From NCBI RefSeq assembly GCF_025567165.1, contig NZ_JAOQKC010000002.1, positions 62,001-126,000 on the forward strand: a stretch of 64,000 bases of DNA. Reading direction: 5' to 3'. Position numbers and translations under genes: made by a program. The notes beneath the pieces are model-generated. The model was not told the origin of the DNA. It ran no database searches and saw only the letters and a list, made by a program, of their open reading frames with translations. The DNA is from Laedolimicola ammoniilytica. GTDB taxonomy: Bacteria; Bacillota; Clostridia; Lachnospirales; Lachnospiraceae. This document shows, piece by piece, positions 8,588 to 15,974 of the stretch (within the stretch, counting starts at the first letter, position 1; every line of letters starts with the position of its first letter).

Positions 8588-9552
8588 TTACCTAAATGGA
8601 TTTGCCAGCGTAACCTCTCTGGTATCGCCATAGAGGTATACTTCGTTCGATAATTGTTCTCCCAGCGGAACATGCTCCATGTTTATTTCATGCACCATTT
8701 TTTCTACCTCTTCCGTCTTTTGCCCTGTCATTTTCAAAGCTTCCACAGAAACTGCAATTATCTCATGTCTGGATGACGGTAGCAGCAACAGCTCTGAATC
8801 TGCAAGCTTGACTACTTCATCAAGAACCTCCGGATAAAGCAACACTGTGGCTCCATTTATGTGTACGATATTGGATAGTATCCACATACCGTCTATTGGC
8901 CCCATATCTTCCTGCGTCAAACTCACCATTCCTGATGGATAAATTGCACCCAATATCCTCTCTGTAAATTCTCGCATAGATTCAATCTCAATAGGGAAAA
9001 GCCTTTTCGTATTTTTCAGGGCATTCTCATAAAGATCTGTTTCGCTCATGGAATACTGTTTCGCCAATTCGTTTGTGACCAGAATTCCACTTTGTCCATT
9101 ACTTCCCACATCGTATATCCATCTGTAAACGACAGACAAATCATTAAATTTTCTGTATGGCACCCTTTTTAGCAGTTCCTCATTCATCTCTGTATTCACC
9201 AGTTCAACTACTACATTCCGTCGGAACAGTTCTGCATTTAAGGACGCATTATACATAAAGTCCTGTACCTCTGTTTCTTTCTGCGGCATTGAGGACTCTA
9301 TTCTGGTTATGATCTTTGCTGCCCCACGCATTACCCATTCAAAATCATTTTTCTTCGCATAAGCATCATAAAAATCATTGATATAAATCGTGGGACAAGT
9401 CTTTGCTCCAGGAATTTTAATCTTAACCCATCCAGTTTTTGATTTATCTTCTGTATACTCACCACAAAAATATCAAATTCGCTGTACTTCGCAGGTAAAT
9501 ATTCCTTGATGCTGTTTATCATCTTTCCCTTGAATTCTTCATAAGTCATCAT
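8588..9552 (-). pseudogene. DUF5688-family gene broken by a one-base frameshift
   Basis: The family's N-terminal block (MTYEEFKGKMINSIKEYLP, then VSIQKINQKLDGL) is in one frame from the ATG at 9552 (GGAGG 8 bases upstream). From about 9430 the family sequence continues in another frame (PGAKTCPTIYINDFYDAY), and from there to 8588 the DUF5688 body is intact, including MNEELLKRVPYRKFNDL and LLLPSSRHEIIAV. Adding one A to the AAAA tract near 9425-9430 restores a single frame of about 321 residues, the usual family length. The downstream part has an ATG at 9331 but no ribosome site. It is either a pseudogene, a slippage-dependent gene or a sequencing error. DUF5688 proteins are typical of Lachnospiraceae mobile elements and have no known function. 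Confidence 0.72.
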
Positions 9553-9572
9553 ACTCATTTCCTCCATTTCTT

Positions 9573-10493
9573 TTATGCATTTACAATTTCCCAGGTAGTA
9601 TCATTCTGTCTGAAGCATGGATACCGTTGTAATGTCTGCCGAATTTTTTCTTTCCAAAACCGGTTGCTATCGCACCGCTTATACCCTTCGATCTCATCGT
9701 AAATCATTTTCAATTCTGCCGGCGCTCCTATCTTTCCCAACGCTGCAGCCACTACATCTTTCCATGTTGCCGAAGCCGAATTACGAATATCCAGCTTTTC
9801 CGTTTTTACCATCTGGTAGTCCAGAATATACGGAAAATCTTTTCTCAGAATCAAAAGATACTCATGTACCGTCCGGATGAAAGAGGCTTTCGCATAATGG
9901 GTCTGATCTGACACACAGTTATGTTGTGTTTTCACAATCACCTGCTCTACGGTCCCAGGTTTGCAGATTTCAAGCAGCATCGAAAAAAGTTTACCTCTTG
10001 TTTTGATGTCACCCATCAAGATTCCCATATGGCCACCCTTTTGTAGAGCTGCAAACTGCTTCATAACAGTCCTGTTCAACTGTTTTACAAATTCATCCCA
10101 TGATTTTATCTGGGACAGATCCGAAAGCCGCGGATCATATCCGTACCTATCTCTTACTTCCCTCCAGTCATACTCTGTATTGGAATAAATGATCTTTCCA
10201 TTCATGTTCCAATAGGGGGGATGGTAAAAGATATTCTCCGGAACATCCGGGATATCTGCGTTCAGGAGATCAAATCCCAAACGCAAATCGGTCCAATACC
10301 CATTTACGTGTTTACGGTTGCATACATCTACGGTTGTTCCACTGCCAATAGCATAATCCGAGAGATATTTCATATCGTACTGCTCGATAAATTTCTCAAT
10401 AATGCCAGGGCAGCAATTCCCCCGATAAGTTGCATCACCTCCACTGCCTCGTATTGGGCTGGAAAATATAGTGCTTTCAAAGCCTTTACCCAT
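9573..10493 (-). CDS. DNA methyltransferase-like protein with HPPYW motif
   Basis: 306 residues; ATG at 10493 after AGAAAGGAGAGG. GSGTT (residues 50-54) fits the AdoMet-binding FxGxG loop, and a DLRLGFDLLNADI strand follows. HPPYW at 91-95 occupies the place of the catalytic (D/N/S)PPY motif of N4/N6 amino-methyltransferases, with His in the first position. KGGHMGILMGDIKTRGKL near 155-172 looks like the later conserved strands. The altered motif means either changed chemistry or loss of activity. First gene after leader module 2, and with the PP-loop enzyme it could form a modification pathway. Confidence 0.72.
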   Translation of the reverse strand: MGKGFESTIFSSPIRGSGGDATYRGNCCPGIIEKFIEQYDMKYLSDYAIGSGTTVDVCNRKHVNGYWTDLRLGFDLLNADIPDVPENIFYHPPYWNMNGKIIYSNTEYDWREVRDRYGYDPRLSDLSQIKSWDEFVKQLNRTVMKQFAALQKGGHMGILMGDIKTRGKLFSMLLEICKPGTVEQVIVKTQHNCVSDQTHYAKASFIRTVHEYLLILRKDFPYILDYQMVKTEKLDIRNSASATWKDVVAAALGKIGAPAELKMIYDEIEGYKRCDSNRFWKEKIRQTLQRYPCFRQNDTTWEIVNA

Positions 10494-10553
10494 CTTTTTC
10501 CTCTCCTTTCTGTTTTAGGGTAAAAAATAAGACCCTGTCACCAGAAAACGCAC

Positions 10554-10590
10554 AAAAAAAGACGGCATATGCTTATTTGCATAGTCCGTC
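10554..10590 (-). terminator. Intrinsic terminator/attenuator in leader 2
   Basis: GACGG..TATGC pairs with GCATA..CCGTC around a 6-base loop, with a 2x2 internal loop, and is followed by TTTTTTT. Located between promoter and first gene. Confidence 0.78.
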
Positions 10591-10665
10591 CTGTGTTTAT
10601 TTCGCAATTTTTTTAGTGATTAAAAGTCTATACTCTCATATTATCACAATTATGAAATTTGTCAA
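10554..10665 (-). promoter_or_regulatory. Leader module 2: promoter, conserved leader, terminator
   Basis: Minus strand TTGACA (10665-10660), 16-base spacer, TAATAT (10643-10638), then TATAGACTT, a GCGAAATAA box, ACAGGA, and a terminator hairpin. The same order and boxes as at 2410-2520. It heads the operon running from 10493 leftwards. Confidence 0.78.
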
Positions 10666-10712
10666 TTTTTTTAGGCATCATACAATGATGATGCCTAAAA
10701 TACAAGTTAATG

Positions 10713-10901
10713 TCATGTCCTTTCTTCATGTATTCTTCTGTTTCTCTGGATGACAGCACAGCGGAATGCTTTCTGCATCGCTGGAGAAAGCTCTTCACAA
10801 TCCTTATCAAATGTAATTGGATGCTTTTTCGCTTCCTTGATTGCTCTGATTTGCTCTTTCGTAGGTTTCTGGCCTTTTTTAACAATATATGTTTTCACCA
10901 T
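10713..10901 (-). CDS. Small BrnA-like conserved hypothetical protein
   Basis: 62 residues, ATG at 10901 after GGAGAGGCT. The pattern KPTKEQIRAIKEAKKHPITFDKDCEELSP (in part: KPTKEQ, then FDKDCEEL) followed by MQKAFRCAVIQRNRR matches a small Clostridia family that resembles BrnA/CopG-type antitoxins in its layout. No toxin of BrnT type is next to it. It lies downstream of the Rpn tail gene. Antitoxin-like role is a guess; the gene itself is well supported by its ribosome site and family pattern. Confidence 0.6.
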   Translation of the reverse strand: MVKTYIVKKGQKPTKEQIRAIKEAKKHPITFDKDCEELSPAMQKAFRCAVIQRNRRIHEERT

Positions 10902-10932
10902 AGCCTCTCCTATCCTGCTCTCCGCTTGTAAT

Positions 10933-11145
10933 TTACTTCCAAAACCGTTTTACATATCTTGTGGCATCCTCCGGAGATAGGGAAAACTTTTCTTTGATCC
11001 TCATAGATGTGGAGTCTAAGGTTTTTCCATCTTCCTGGCAGATCTCAACCGTTGCTCGGATACCTTCTGCAATTCCTTTTTCCATACCACGTTTTTCGCC
11101 AACAGCAATGCCAGCTTCCTTTATTCCCTGACTCAAATTGCACAT
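10933..11145 (-). CDS. Free-standing copy of the Rpn nuclease C-terminal tail
   Basis: 70 residues. From GEKRGMEKGI to the final RYVKRFWK the sequence repeats the last 55 or so residues of the neighbouring Rpn nuclease (ending RYVKKFWK), including TLDSTSMRIKEKFSLSPEDA against SLDSTSVRIKEKFSMSPEDA. The DNA around its start (GAGGCATGAGTTTATG) also copies the Rpn gene's internal GGCGTGAGTTTATG. It therefore arose by tandem duplication of the 3' end. Rpn genes of enterobacteria are known to give an internally started short C-terminal product that restrains the nuclease; a separate gene for that tail would fit the same role. Start at 11145 is the best available but its ribosome site is only fair. 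Confidence 0.6.
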   Translation of the reverse strand: MCNLSQGIKEAGIAVGEKRGMEKGIAEGIRATVEICQEDGKTLDSTSMRIKEKFSLSPEDATRYVKRFWK

Positions 11146-11167
11146 AAACTCATGCCTCGCTTATGCT

Positions 11168-11998
11168 TTACTTCCAAAATTTTTTTACATATCTTATGGC
11201 ATCCTCCGGTGACATTGAAAACTTTTCTTTAATCCGCACAGAAGTAGAATCTAAAGATCTTCCATCTTCCTGGCACATTTCAACCATTGCACGAATACCT
11301 GTTTCCATACCACGTTTTTCGCCAACAACAATGCCTTTTTCCATGCCTTTTCTTACATTTTCTTCGTCTCTCATCAACAATGTCATAAACTCACGCCTCC
11401 ATTCTTTATTTCGCTTTGCCTGCTGTACTTCCTCATCCAGCCGTTTTACCGCCGAGGTCTTAGGCTCTTTTCCTGCGACATATTCCAAAAAGTCTGTAAG
11501 TTCTTCACTCATCCCGTCCGTTTGACCTGTTGCATTCAAGAAGATCTTATAGGTATCGTCTCCCAGTTCCAAATCTGGTTCTTCCTGGCAACGTTCCGTA
11601 AATGTGTACACACATCTGTCTCTTCCAAATGGATCAAACGTACAGATAAATATAATATAGCTTCTTTTTAAATCTTTGTAAAAAGTTCCCTTATCTGTCA
11701 TTCCTACATCAATCGCACCTTGATAGTACCTGCTTCGCTTCGGAAGCTCCGGTCCATCTGTTGTCTGCATTTCGATGTCATATACACTATTCTTTCCATC
11801 CTGTACATATACATCCAAACGCACACTTTTCGCATCCACACCAACATCTATACTTTTCTGTGGCTCCGGATACTCTACACGATCTATTTTTATCCCCAGA
11901 ATGATTTCCAGAAGCTCCTTACATAATTTTGCATTCTGCATAACCTTTCCAAAAATAAAATCATTGCTGATACTTAATTCTTCCCAATTTATTTCCAT
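11168..11998 (-). CDS. Rpn family nuclease (PD-(D/E)XK, YhgA-like)
   Basis: 276 residues from the ATG at 11998 (AAGGAAGTGG upstream; the longer frame lacks a ribosome site). SISNDFIFGKVMQN opens the domain; SVRLDVYVQD (Asp62) and DIEMQ (Glu76, Gln78) give the D...ExQ active site; the middle has YIIFICTFDPFGRDRCVYTF, typical of the group. The tail has GMEKGI/GEKRGMETGI repeats and a conserved final helix. Family members are DNA endonucleases linked to recombination and phage defence. The 70-residue gene directly downstream repeats the tail. Confidence 0.85.
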   Translation of the reverse strand: MEINWEELSISNDFIFGKVMQNAKLCKELLEIILGIKIDRVEYPEPQKSIDVGVDAKSVRLDVYVQDGKNSVYDIEMQTTDGPELPKRSRYYQGAIDVGMTDKGTFYKDLKRSYIIFICTFDPFGRDRCVYTFTERCQEEPDLELGDDTYKIFLNATGQTDGMSEELTDFLEYVAGKEPKTSAVKRLDEEVQQAKRNKEWRREFMTLLMRDEENVRKGMEKGIVVGEKRGMETGIRAMVEMCQEDGRSLDSTSVRIKEKFSMSPEDAIRYVKKFWK

Positions 11999-12080
11999 GT
12001 TTACCACTTCCTTTTTCTTTAGTATACCTATTTTGCAGGTAAAACTCAATGTTTTTTTCTGTTTTACTTGAGGTATAAAT

Positions 12081-12248
12081 TTATACTGCCAACTCATATC
12101 CTCTATGGCAAAATCCGGTTTGCTCTGAAATATAGTCGGAAATTGACTCCTCATCAGACATTCCATCTGGAAGTTCTATTTCTTCCGGAAGAAACGCCAA
12201 CGCTTCGTTATCTCCATCTGTATCCCACTCAATTCTAACCGCTTTCAT
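12081..12248 (-). CDS. Small acidic hypothetical protein, 55 residues
   Basis: Starts MKAVRIEWDTDGDN at 12248 after a strong GGAGGAACATCTTAT site and ends at 12081. It is acidic, with ALAFLPEEIELPDGM followed by a Ser/Asp-rich helix. Its 5' neighbour is 15 bases away, so it is part of the leader 3 operon. No function recognised. The type is common as a small open frame on Lachnospiraceae elements. Confidence 0.6.
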   Translation of the reverse strand: MKAVRIEWDTDGDNEALAFLPEEIELPDGMSDEESISDYISEQTGFCHRGYELAV

Positions 12249-12263
12249 ATAAGATGTTCCTCC

Positions 12264-12548
12264 TTAATATCCCAGCTCATGTAATTCTTCTTCCGTATCT
12301 GCAGATGCAACAACACCAATATACATGATCTTAGTTTTACAAGCGTTAAGTTCTGCAGCCAGCGATGAGAAAAGTTCCGACAGCTCTTCCTTTCCCGCTT
12401 CTGTAAGCAGGTGATGTGTTACTGTCAGCTGTGTTTCATCCCGTTCTCCTTTGCGATTGATAAATGCAATATCTACGCAGGCGACTCTTTTCAGAGTGGA
12501 TGCATCCCCTTCTACTCTCCCAGCTTTCATATACTCTTTAATTGTCAT
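12264..12548 (-). CDS. Hypothetical protein, 94 residues
   Basis: ATG at 12548 with AGGAGGAAAACGGGT upstream; the in-frame extension to 12593 would overlap the preceding gene and lacks a ribosome site. The body has VACVDIAFINRKGERDETQLTV, a strand pair with a turn, then a long helix (EELSELFSSLAAELNACK) and a final strand. No family recognised. In operon with its neighbours at 12562 and 12081. Confidence 0.55.
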   Translation of the reverse strand: MTIKEYMKAGRVEGDASTLKRVACVDIAFINRKGERDETQLTVTHHLLTEAGKEELSELFSSLAAELNACKTKIMYIGVVASADTEEELHELGY

Positions 12549-12561
12549 ACCCGTTTTCCTC

Positions 12562-12828
12562 CTATGAAAAGGTTGCAATCTGATATTCTTCACGGGTAAG
12601 ATAAATTCTCATTTGAGTATCTACCGTTTCCAATATTACCATCTTGTTATCCTCATGAATTATTCTGCATTTTTCACCGTCGCAGGCCAGATACAAATTA
12701 TCTACGGGTTTTCTCAAATCGTAATATTCTGTATCCCCTTCCTGTCTATGCTCAATATGCCCTCCATAAAATAACTCAGCACCTTTTTCTTCATACAACT
12801 CTTTGAGGCTAATACACACTGTTCTCAT
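12562..12828 (-). CDS. Hypothetical protein, 88 residues
   Basis: ATG at 12828, GGAAAGGAAGC upstream. Beta-rich protein ending in YLTREEYQIATF. The hairpin at 12848-12875 lies in its 5' untranslated region, just ahead of the ribosome site. Function unknown. Confidence 0.55.
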   Translation of the reverse strand: MRTVCISLKELYEEKGAELFYGGHIEHRQEGDTEYYDLRKPVDNLYLACDGEKCRIIHEDNKMVILETVDTQMRIYLTREEYQIATFS

Positions 12829-12847
12829 ATTCTGCTTCCTTTCCATT

Positions 12848-12875
12848 TTTCCAGCCGGCAATTACCGGCTGGAAA
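12848..12875 (-). other. Stable hairpin upstream of 12828 gene, no U-run
   Basis: TTTCCAGCCGG pairs perfectly with CCGGCTGGAAA (11 bp, 6-base loop). On the transcribed strand it is followed by AAATGG, not U, so it is not a standard terminator. It may stabilise or process the mRNA between two genes. Confidence 0.55.
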
Positions 12876-12900
12876 GCATATTCTGACGCTATAAGCAGGA

Positions 12901-13557
12901 CTACACCTTCCCATTTTCCTTATATCTGGATAATGGTTCGATCCACACTTTTTTCCCACTCTTATACGTTCTAAAATGTCCTTTTACCTGAACAACATAC
13001 TCTGGCTTGTGGTACCTTCTCTTATCCTGAACAACATTTCCCTCACGTTCCGGGAAATCCATCAGTAAATAGGTCCTTCCGCTCAGAGCTGCTGGTTTAC
13101 CTGACAATTTTTCTTGAGCTTCACCATATTTTCCAAGTGATTGCCCTTTCACTTCTATTACTGCATTATAGTGAATGGAAAATTTCATCAAGGCATGGTA
13201 TTTGACAGATTCTATTACATCTGTATTCTCCCTGACCATGACATCAATCATTTTTTTCCGCTGCACATGATTCATGTTGGCTGGAAACCTGTGATTTGAT
13301 ATAGTTCCTGTTGCCGGATCGTAATCCCACATCAAAACTTTTTTCCCGCTTTTTATCTGCAGACACAGCTCAATCAACCCATACTGCTTTGCTTCAAAGC
13401 TAATGATTTCTCCCGGTAATATAATACTGCCAGACTGAAATGGTATCACAAATTTCTCTGCATCCAACGTCTGTTTATTATCCTGGTACCATTTGATGAT
13501 TTTTCCCACTTGATCATTATTTTTCACTATGATTCTTACTGCCTTTTCTGCATTCAA
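12901..13557 (-). CDS. Hypothetical protein with RTYKSGKKVWI C-terminal motif
   Basis: 218 residues from a TTG at 13557, which has GGAGG 7 bases upstream and lies next to the TAG of the RadC-like gene. The C-terminus has VVQVKGHFRTYKSGK followed by KVWIEPL, a motif seen at the end of many phage and plasmid proteins of unknown role. The N-terminal half carries two beta-rich stretches (IPFQSGSIILPGEIISF and LIELCLQIKSGKKVLMW). Sits between the RadC-like gene and a 12 kb row of small genes. Not assigned further. Confidence 0.55.
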   Translation of the reverse strand: MNAEKAVRIIVKNNDQVGKIIKWYQDNKQTLDAEKFVIPFQSGSIILPGEIISFEAKQYGLIELCLQIKSGKKVLMWDYDPATGTISNHRFPANMNHVQRKKMIDVMVRENTDVIESVKYHALMKFSIHYNAVIEVKGQSLGKYGEAQEKLSGKPAALSGRTYLLMDFPEREGNVVQDKRRYHKPEYVVQVKGHFRTYKSGKKVWIEPLSRYKENGKV

Positions 13558-13559
13558 CG

Positions 13560-14033
13560 CTATTCCTCCATCAACATATTTTTTTCCTTAAATGAGAAAT
13601 AATCGGGATTTCCTAAGATGATATGATCTAAAAAATTGATACCCAAGACAGAAGCTCCGTTTTGAAGTGTTCTTGTAAAATCCAGATCTGCAATAGATGG
13701 ATTCGGATTTCCGGAAGGATGGTTATGGACAATAATAAAATTTACTGCACCACTCAGCAACACCCTTTTCAACACATCCGCAATTCTTACCTGTGCGTAA
13801 TCTACGCTTCCATGGGAGATTTCAAAAAAGCCTGTAGGATTATCCTTGAGGCAGGTAATCAAATATAAGAATTCTTCTGCTTTTCGGTTCAGCCCAAAAA
13901 CCTCATTCATGACCCGCACTATTTTCTTTGGTGAATCCAGAGCACTTTCTTTCCCATAAATAATACATTTTTCTTGGACCAATTTCAGTCTCATATTGTT
14001 ATCAAATTCTGTTCCATATGTAATAATTCTCAT
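13560..14033 (-). CDS. RadC-like JAB/MPN domain protein
   Basis: 157 residues; ATG at 14033 after AAGGAGCGTTAG. The metalloprotease-like JAB signature is complete: Glu53/54 in AEEFLYL, then HNHPSGNPNPSIADLD with His103, His105, Ser113 and Asp116. It lacks the N-terminal helix-hairpin-helix of chromosomal RadC, as plasmid and phage copies usually do. Role unclear; these proteins travel with DNA modification and recombination genes, and here it lies 20 bases downstream of an N6-MTase-like gene. Confidence 0.85.
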   Translation of the reverse strand: MRIITYGTEFDNNMRLKLVQEKCIIYGKESALDSPKKIVRVMNEVFGLNRKAEEFLYLITCLKDNPTGFFEISHGSVDYAQVRIADVLKRVLLSGAVNFIIVHNHPSGNPNPSIADLDFTRTLQNGASVLGINFLDHIILGNPDYFSFKEKNMLMEE

Positions 14034-14053
14034 CTAACGCTCCTTATATACAA

Positions 14054-14839
14054 TTAAATAGCAAGCGTCATCTGACCGCTTGCTTCTTCGACAAACTGTT
14101 TCATATCTAACGGATTCATGCTGATCTGCTGGGTTGCTTCTTCTGTACCTTCAAAAAAGCCTCTAAACTTTTCCCATTTCAGATACAGCATCGGTGTAAA
14201 CCACACATCATTATCCGGATGAAATCCGGGCTTGGCCAGGCTGTCTCCTCTTATGACTGCAGCATTGCATCCGAGCAATGATAACTGAACGTAGCACATT
14301 AACATAGCTGTTTCATCTATATCTTGAGCCACAAACAGTACCTTATCCTGATAATTTATCTTGTGTTTCCTTGCTGTATTTGCAAATGCAATCAACATAG
14401 CACCTGCTCCGCAGGCTGGATCGCTTACCGTTATATATTTTTTACCCGTTTTCGCATCAAGCATCTCATCCCCTGCATAATTTATTTCCGACATAAATTC
14501 GCAGATATGATACGGTGTAAAAAACTGCCCTTTCTGCTCCTGCTCCAGACCAATTCGGTGATACAGTTTTCCCAGGAAATCCTGTTCCGGATTATCGTCC
14601 AGTGCTGCTGCAGTCACCGCAAACAGATTTGGCATCATTTCCTGATACTCTTTTTCATATTTGCCAATCGTCTGCAGATAACGTTCTTCCCGCTGCTGCC
14701 ATTCTGCAGTTTTCACCGTATTCGCCATAGATGCGGCCGAAAGATATAAAAAGTCTTTCCATACTTCCCATTTAGAATATTTCTGATTGAACTTATTATA
14801 GATACTCAGGAATTCTTTCTCATAATCTATCTTTTCCAT
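14054..14839 (-). CDS. N6-adenine methyltransferase-like protein lacking NPPY
   Basis: 261 residues; ATG at 14839 after AGGAGAACAAGC. GQFFTPYHICEFM (residues 104-116) is the typical entry to type I HsdM-like methyltransferases, and DPACGAGAMLI (140-150) is motif I for AdoMet binding. The region where NPPY/F should follow (about 190-215) reads GDSLAKPGFHPDNDVWFTP and has no NPP. The protein is also shorter than HsdM, with no target recognition or restriction subunit near. It could bind AdoMet and DNA without methylating, or depend on another protein. Confidence 0.75.
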   Translation of the reverse strand: MEKIDYEKEFLSIYNKFNQKYSKWEVWKDFLYLSAASMANTVKTAEWQQREERYLQTIGKYEKEYQEMMPNLFAVTAAALDDNPEQDFLGKLYHRIGLEQEQKGQFFTPYHICEFMSEINYAGDEMLDAKTGKKYITVSDPACGAGAMLIAFANTARKHKINYQDKVLFVAQDIDETAMLMCYVQLSLLGCNAAVIRGDSLAKPGFHPDNDVWFTPMLYLKWEKFRGFFEGTEEATQQISMNPLDMKQFVEEASGQMTLAI

Positions 14840-14849
14840 GCTTGTTCTC

Positions 14850-15191
14850 CTATATTTCAAAATATTCTATGGTTTCGCCTGGTTCCCATGGTAGTTCCGC
14901 TGCATCCAGGATTTTTTTCATGTCCTCGCAGCTCCAGGATATCCACCTACCTTCTTCCCAGGCATTTTCCGGACTTCCAATGCAGCCACCTAAGTCACCA
15001 TCTTTAAGTTGTTTTTTCTCCTCATGTGAGAAATCTGTAAAAGCTTGATTTAACCTTTTACGTGCGTTTACCGAAAGTTCCACGCCCATTCTCTCCTGCT
15101 GCATCCGCGCCTGCAGGAACATCCAGCTCTCACGAGGCACCCAAATGGTCATGCTTGTCCTTTTAACCGGTTTGTCTAATAAAATACTCAT
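14850..15191 (-). CDS. Hypothetical protein, 113 residues, first gene after leader 3
   Basis: ATG at 15191 after AAAGGAGGAAAAAACG, the strongest ribosome site of the region. The start MSILLDKPVKRTSMTIWVPRE resembles the lead-in of ribbon-helix-helix type proteins (a basic strand with a Thr/Ile/Val alternation), then a long helix and a Trp-rich C-terminal half. A DNA-binding regulator is possible but not shown. Heads the operon with the N6-MTase-like and RadC-like genes. Confidence 0.55.
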   Translation of the reverse strand: MSILLDKPVKRTSMTIWVPRESWMFLQARMQQERMGVELSVNARKRLNQAFTDFSHEEKKQLKDGDLGGCIGSPENAWEEGRWISWSCEDMKKILDAAELPWEPGETIEYFEI

Positions 15192-15290
15192 CGTTTTTTC
15201 CTCCTTTAAATTCAGCATTCTCAGCCACTACGTTTACTTTCTACCCACCTTTCTTTTGCAAATAAATAGACTCAGCAAAAGACGGGACAC

Positions 15291-15329
15291 AAAAAAGGAC
15301 GCATATTACCGTAATGGTAAAATACGTCC
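15291..15329 (-). terminator. Intrinsic terminator/attenuator in leader 3
   Basis: GGACG..TTTTACC pairs with GGTAA..CGTCC (one mismatch, one wobble) and is followed by TTTTTT. Confidence 0.75.
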
Positions 15330-15422
15330 TTAAATTATTTCGCTAATCCATGAGGATTTTCCTCAATCGTTTTTTACTAAGTCTATGTAATATAGGATAC
15401 CGGATACACCATAATTTGTCAA
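15291..15422 (-). promoter_or_regulatory. Leader module 3: promoter, conserved leader, terminator
   Basis: Minus strand TTGACA (15422-15417), 17-base spacer, TATCCT (15399-15394), then CATAGACTTAGTA, a small GAGGATTTTCCTC-type hairpin, TTAGCGAAATAATTTAAGGA, and a terminator hairpin. Same box order as the other two modules; the -10 is weaker. About 100 bases separate the terminator from the first gene. Confidence 0.75.
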
Positions 15423-15429
15423 TACTGGC

Positions 15430-15974
15430 TTTACTCGCCCAGTTCTTGTATCCTGGCTTCTCCAGCTCCGCCTATGCCCCTCCAGGACAAGCATAGCAGG
15501 GGCATATTCTGTAAATAAACTACACTGTGAACATATTCCCGCTATGATTAAAGAAACGATTTCTGGAGCGTACAGAGCCTCACACGGAGTTTTAACTTTT
15601 TCCCGTTGCCTTAAAGCCTGATTGTGCAATCATCCAAATAGTTATATTCATTACTATTCTCTAATGTGTCGGCCTCTCCTGATTTTATATTTTACTCGTT
15701 CGGACCATGTAAATTCTATCAATCCCTTTTTGTTCCTTTACTTAGAATACTCTTTCTTTTCCTATTCTTTCCCTGGCCTGCTGGCCCAAATGTAGTTCAT
15801 TATAGAGAATTGTGAAAATACGGTTGCAAGAATTATTTTAAGCCTTCCCCTGTTATCCAGTTCTCAAGCTCAGCCATCACCTGGAATCAGAAACAAAGAA
15901 GCTTTATGACCTGAAAATGGTCGGCACCTCCTCCATGCTGCGGCACATAGGAGAATAGTAATGAATAAAAATAT
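15430..15974. other. 545-base stretch without a supported gene
   Basis: Upstream of leader 3 and downstream of the SprT-like gene. Frames here are short, lack ribosome sites and match nothing I know. A remnant reading VMAELENWITGEGLK then stop on the minus strand at about 15840-15885 may be the tail of a lost gene. A GGCCTGCTGGCC palindrome-like motif lies near 15776. Confidence 0.4.

Noticed and set aside
10628..10885. Minus-strand 85-codon frame
   Set aside because: Overlaps the better supported 62-residue gene at 10713-10901 and runs into the leader 2 promoter.
14054..14839. Complete type I restriction-modification system
   Set aside because: No specificity or restriction subunit and no NPPY in the only methyltransferase-like protein.
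15363..15629. Minus-strand 88-codon frame upstream of leader 3
   Set aside because: It covers the leader 3 promoter, lacks a ribosome site and resembles nothing known.
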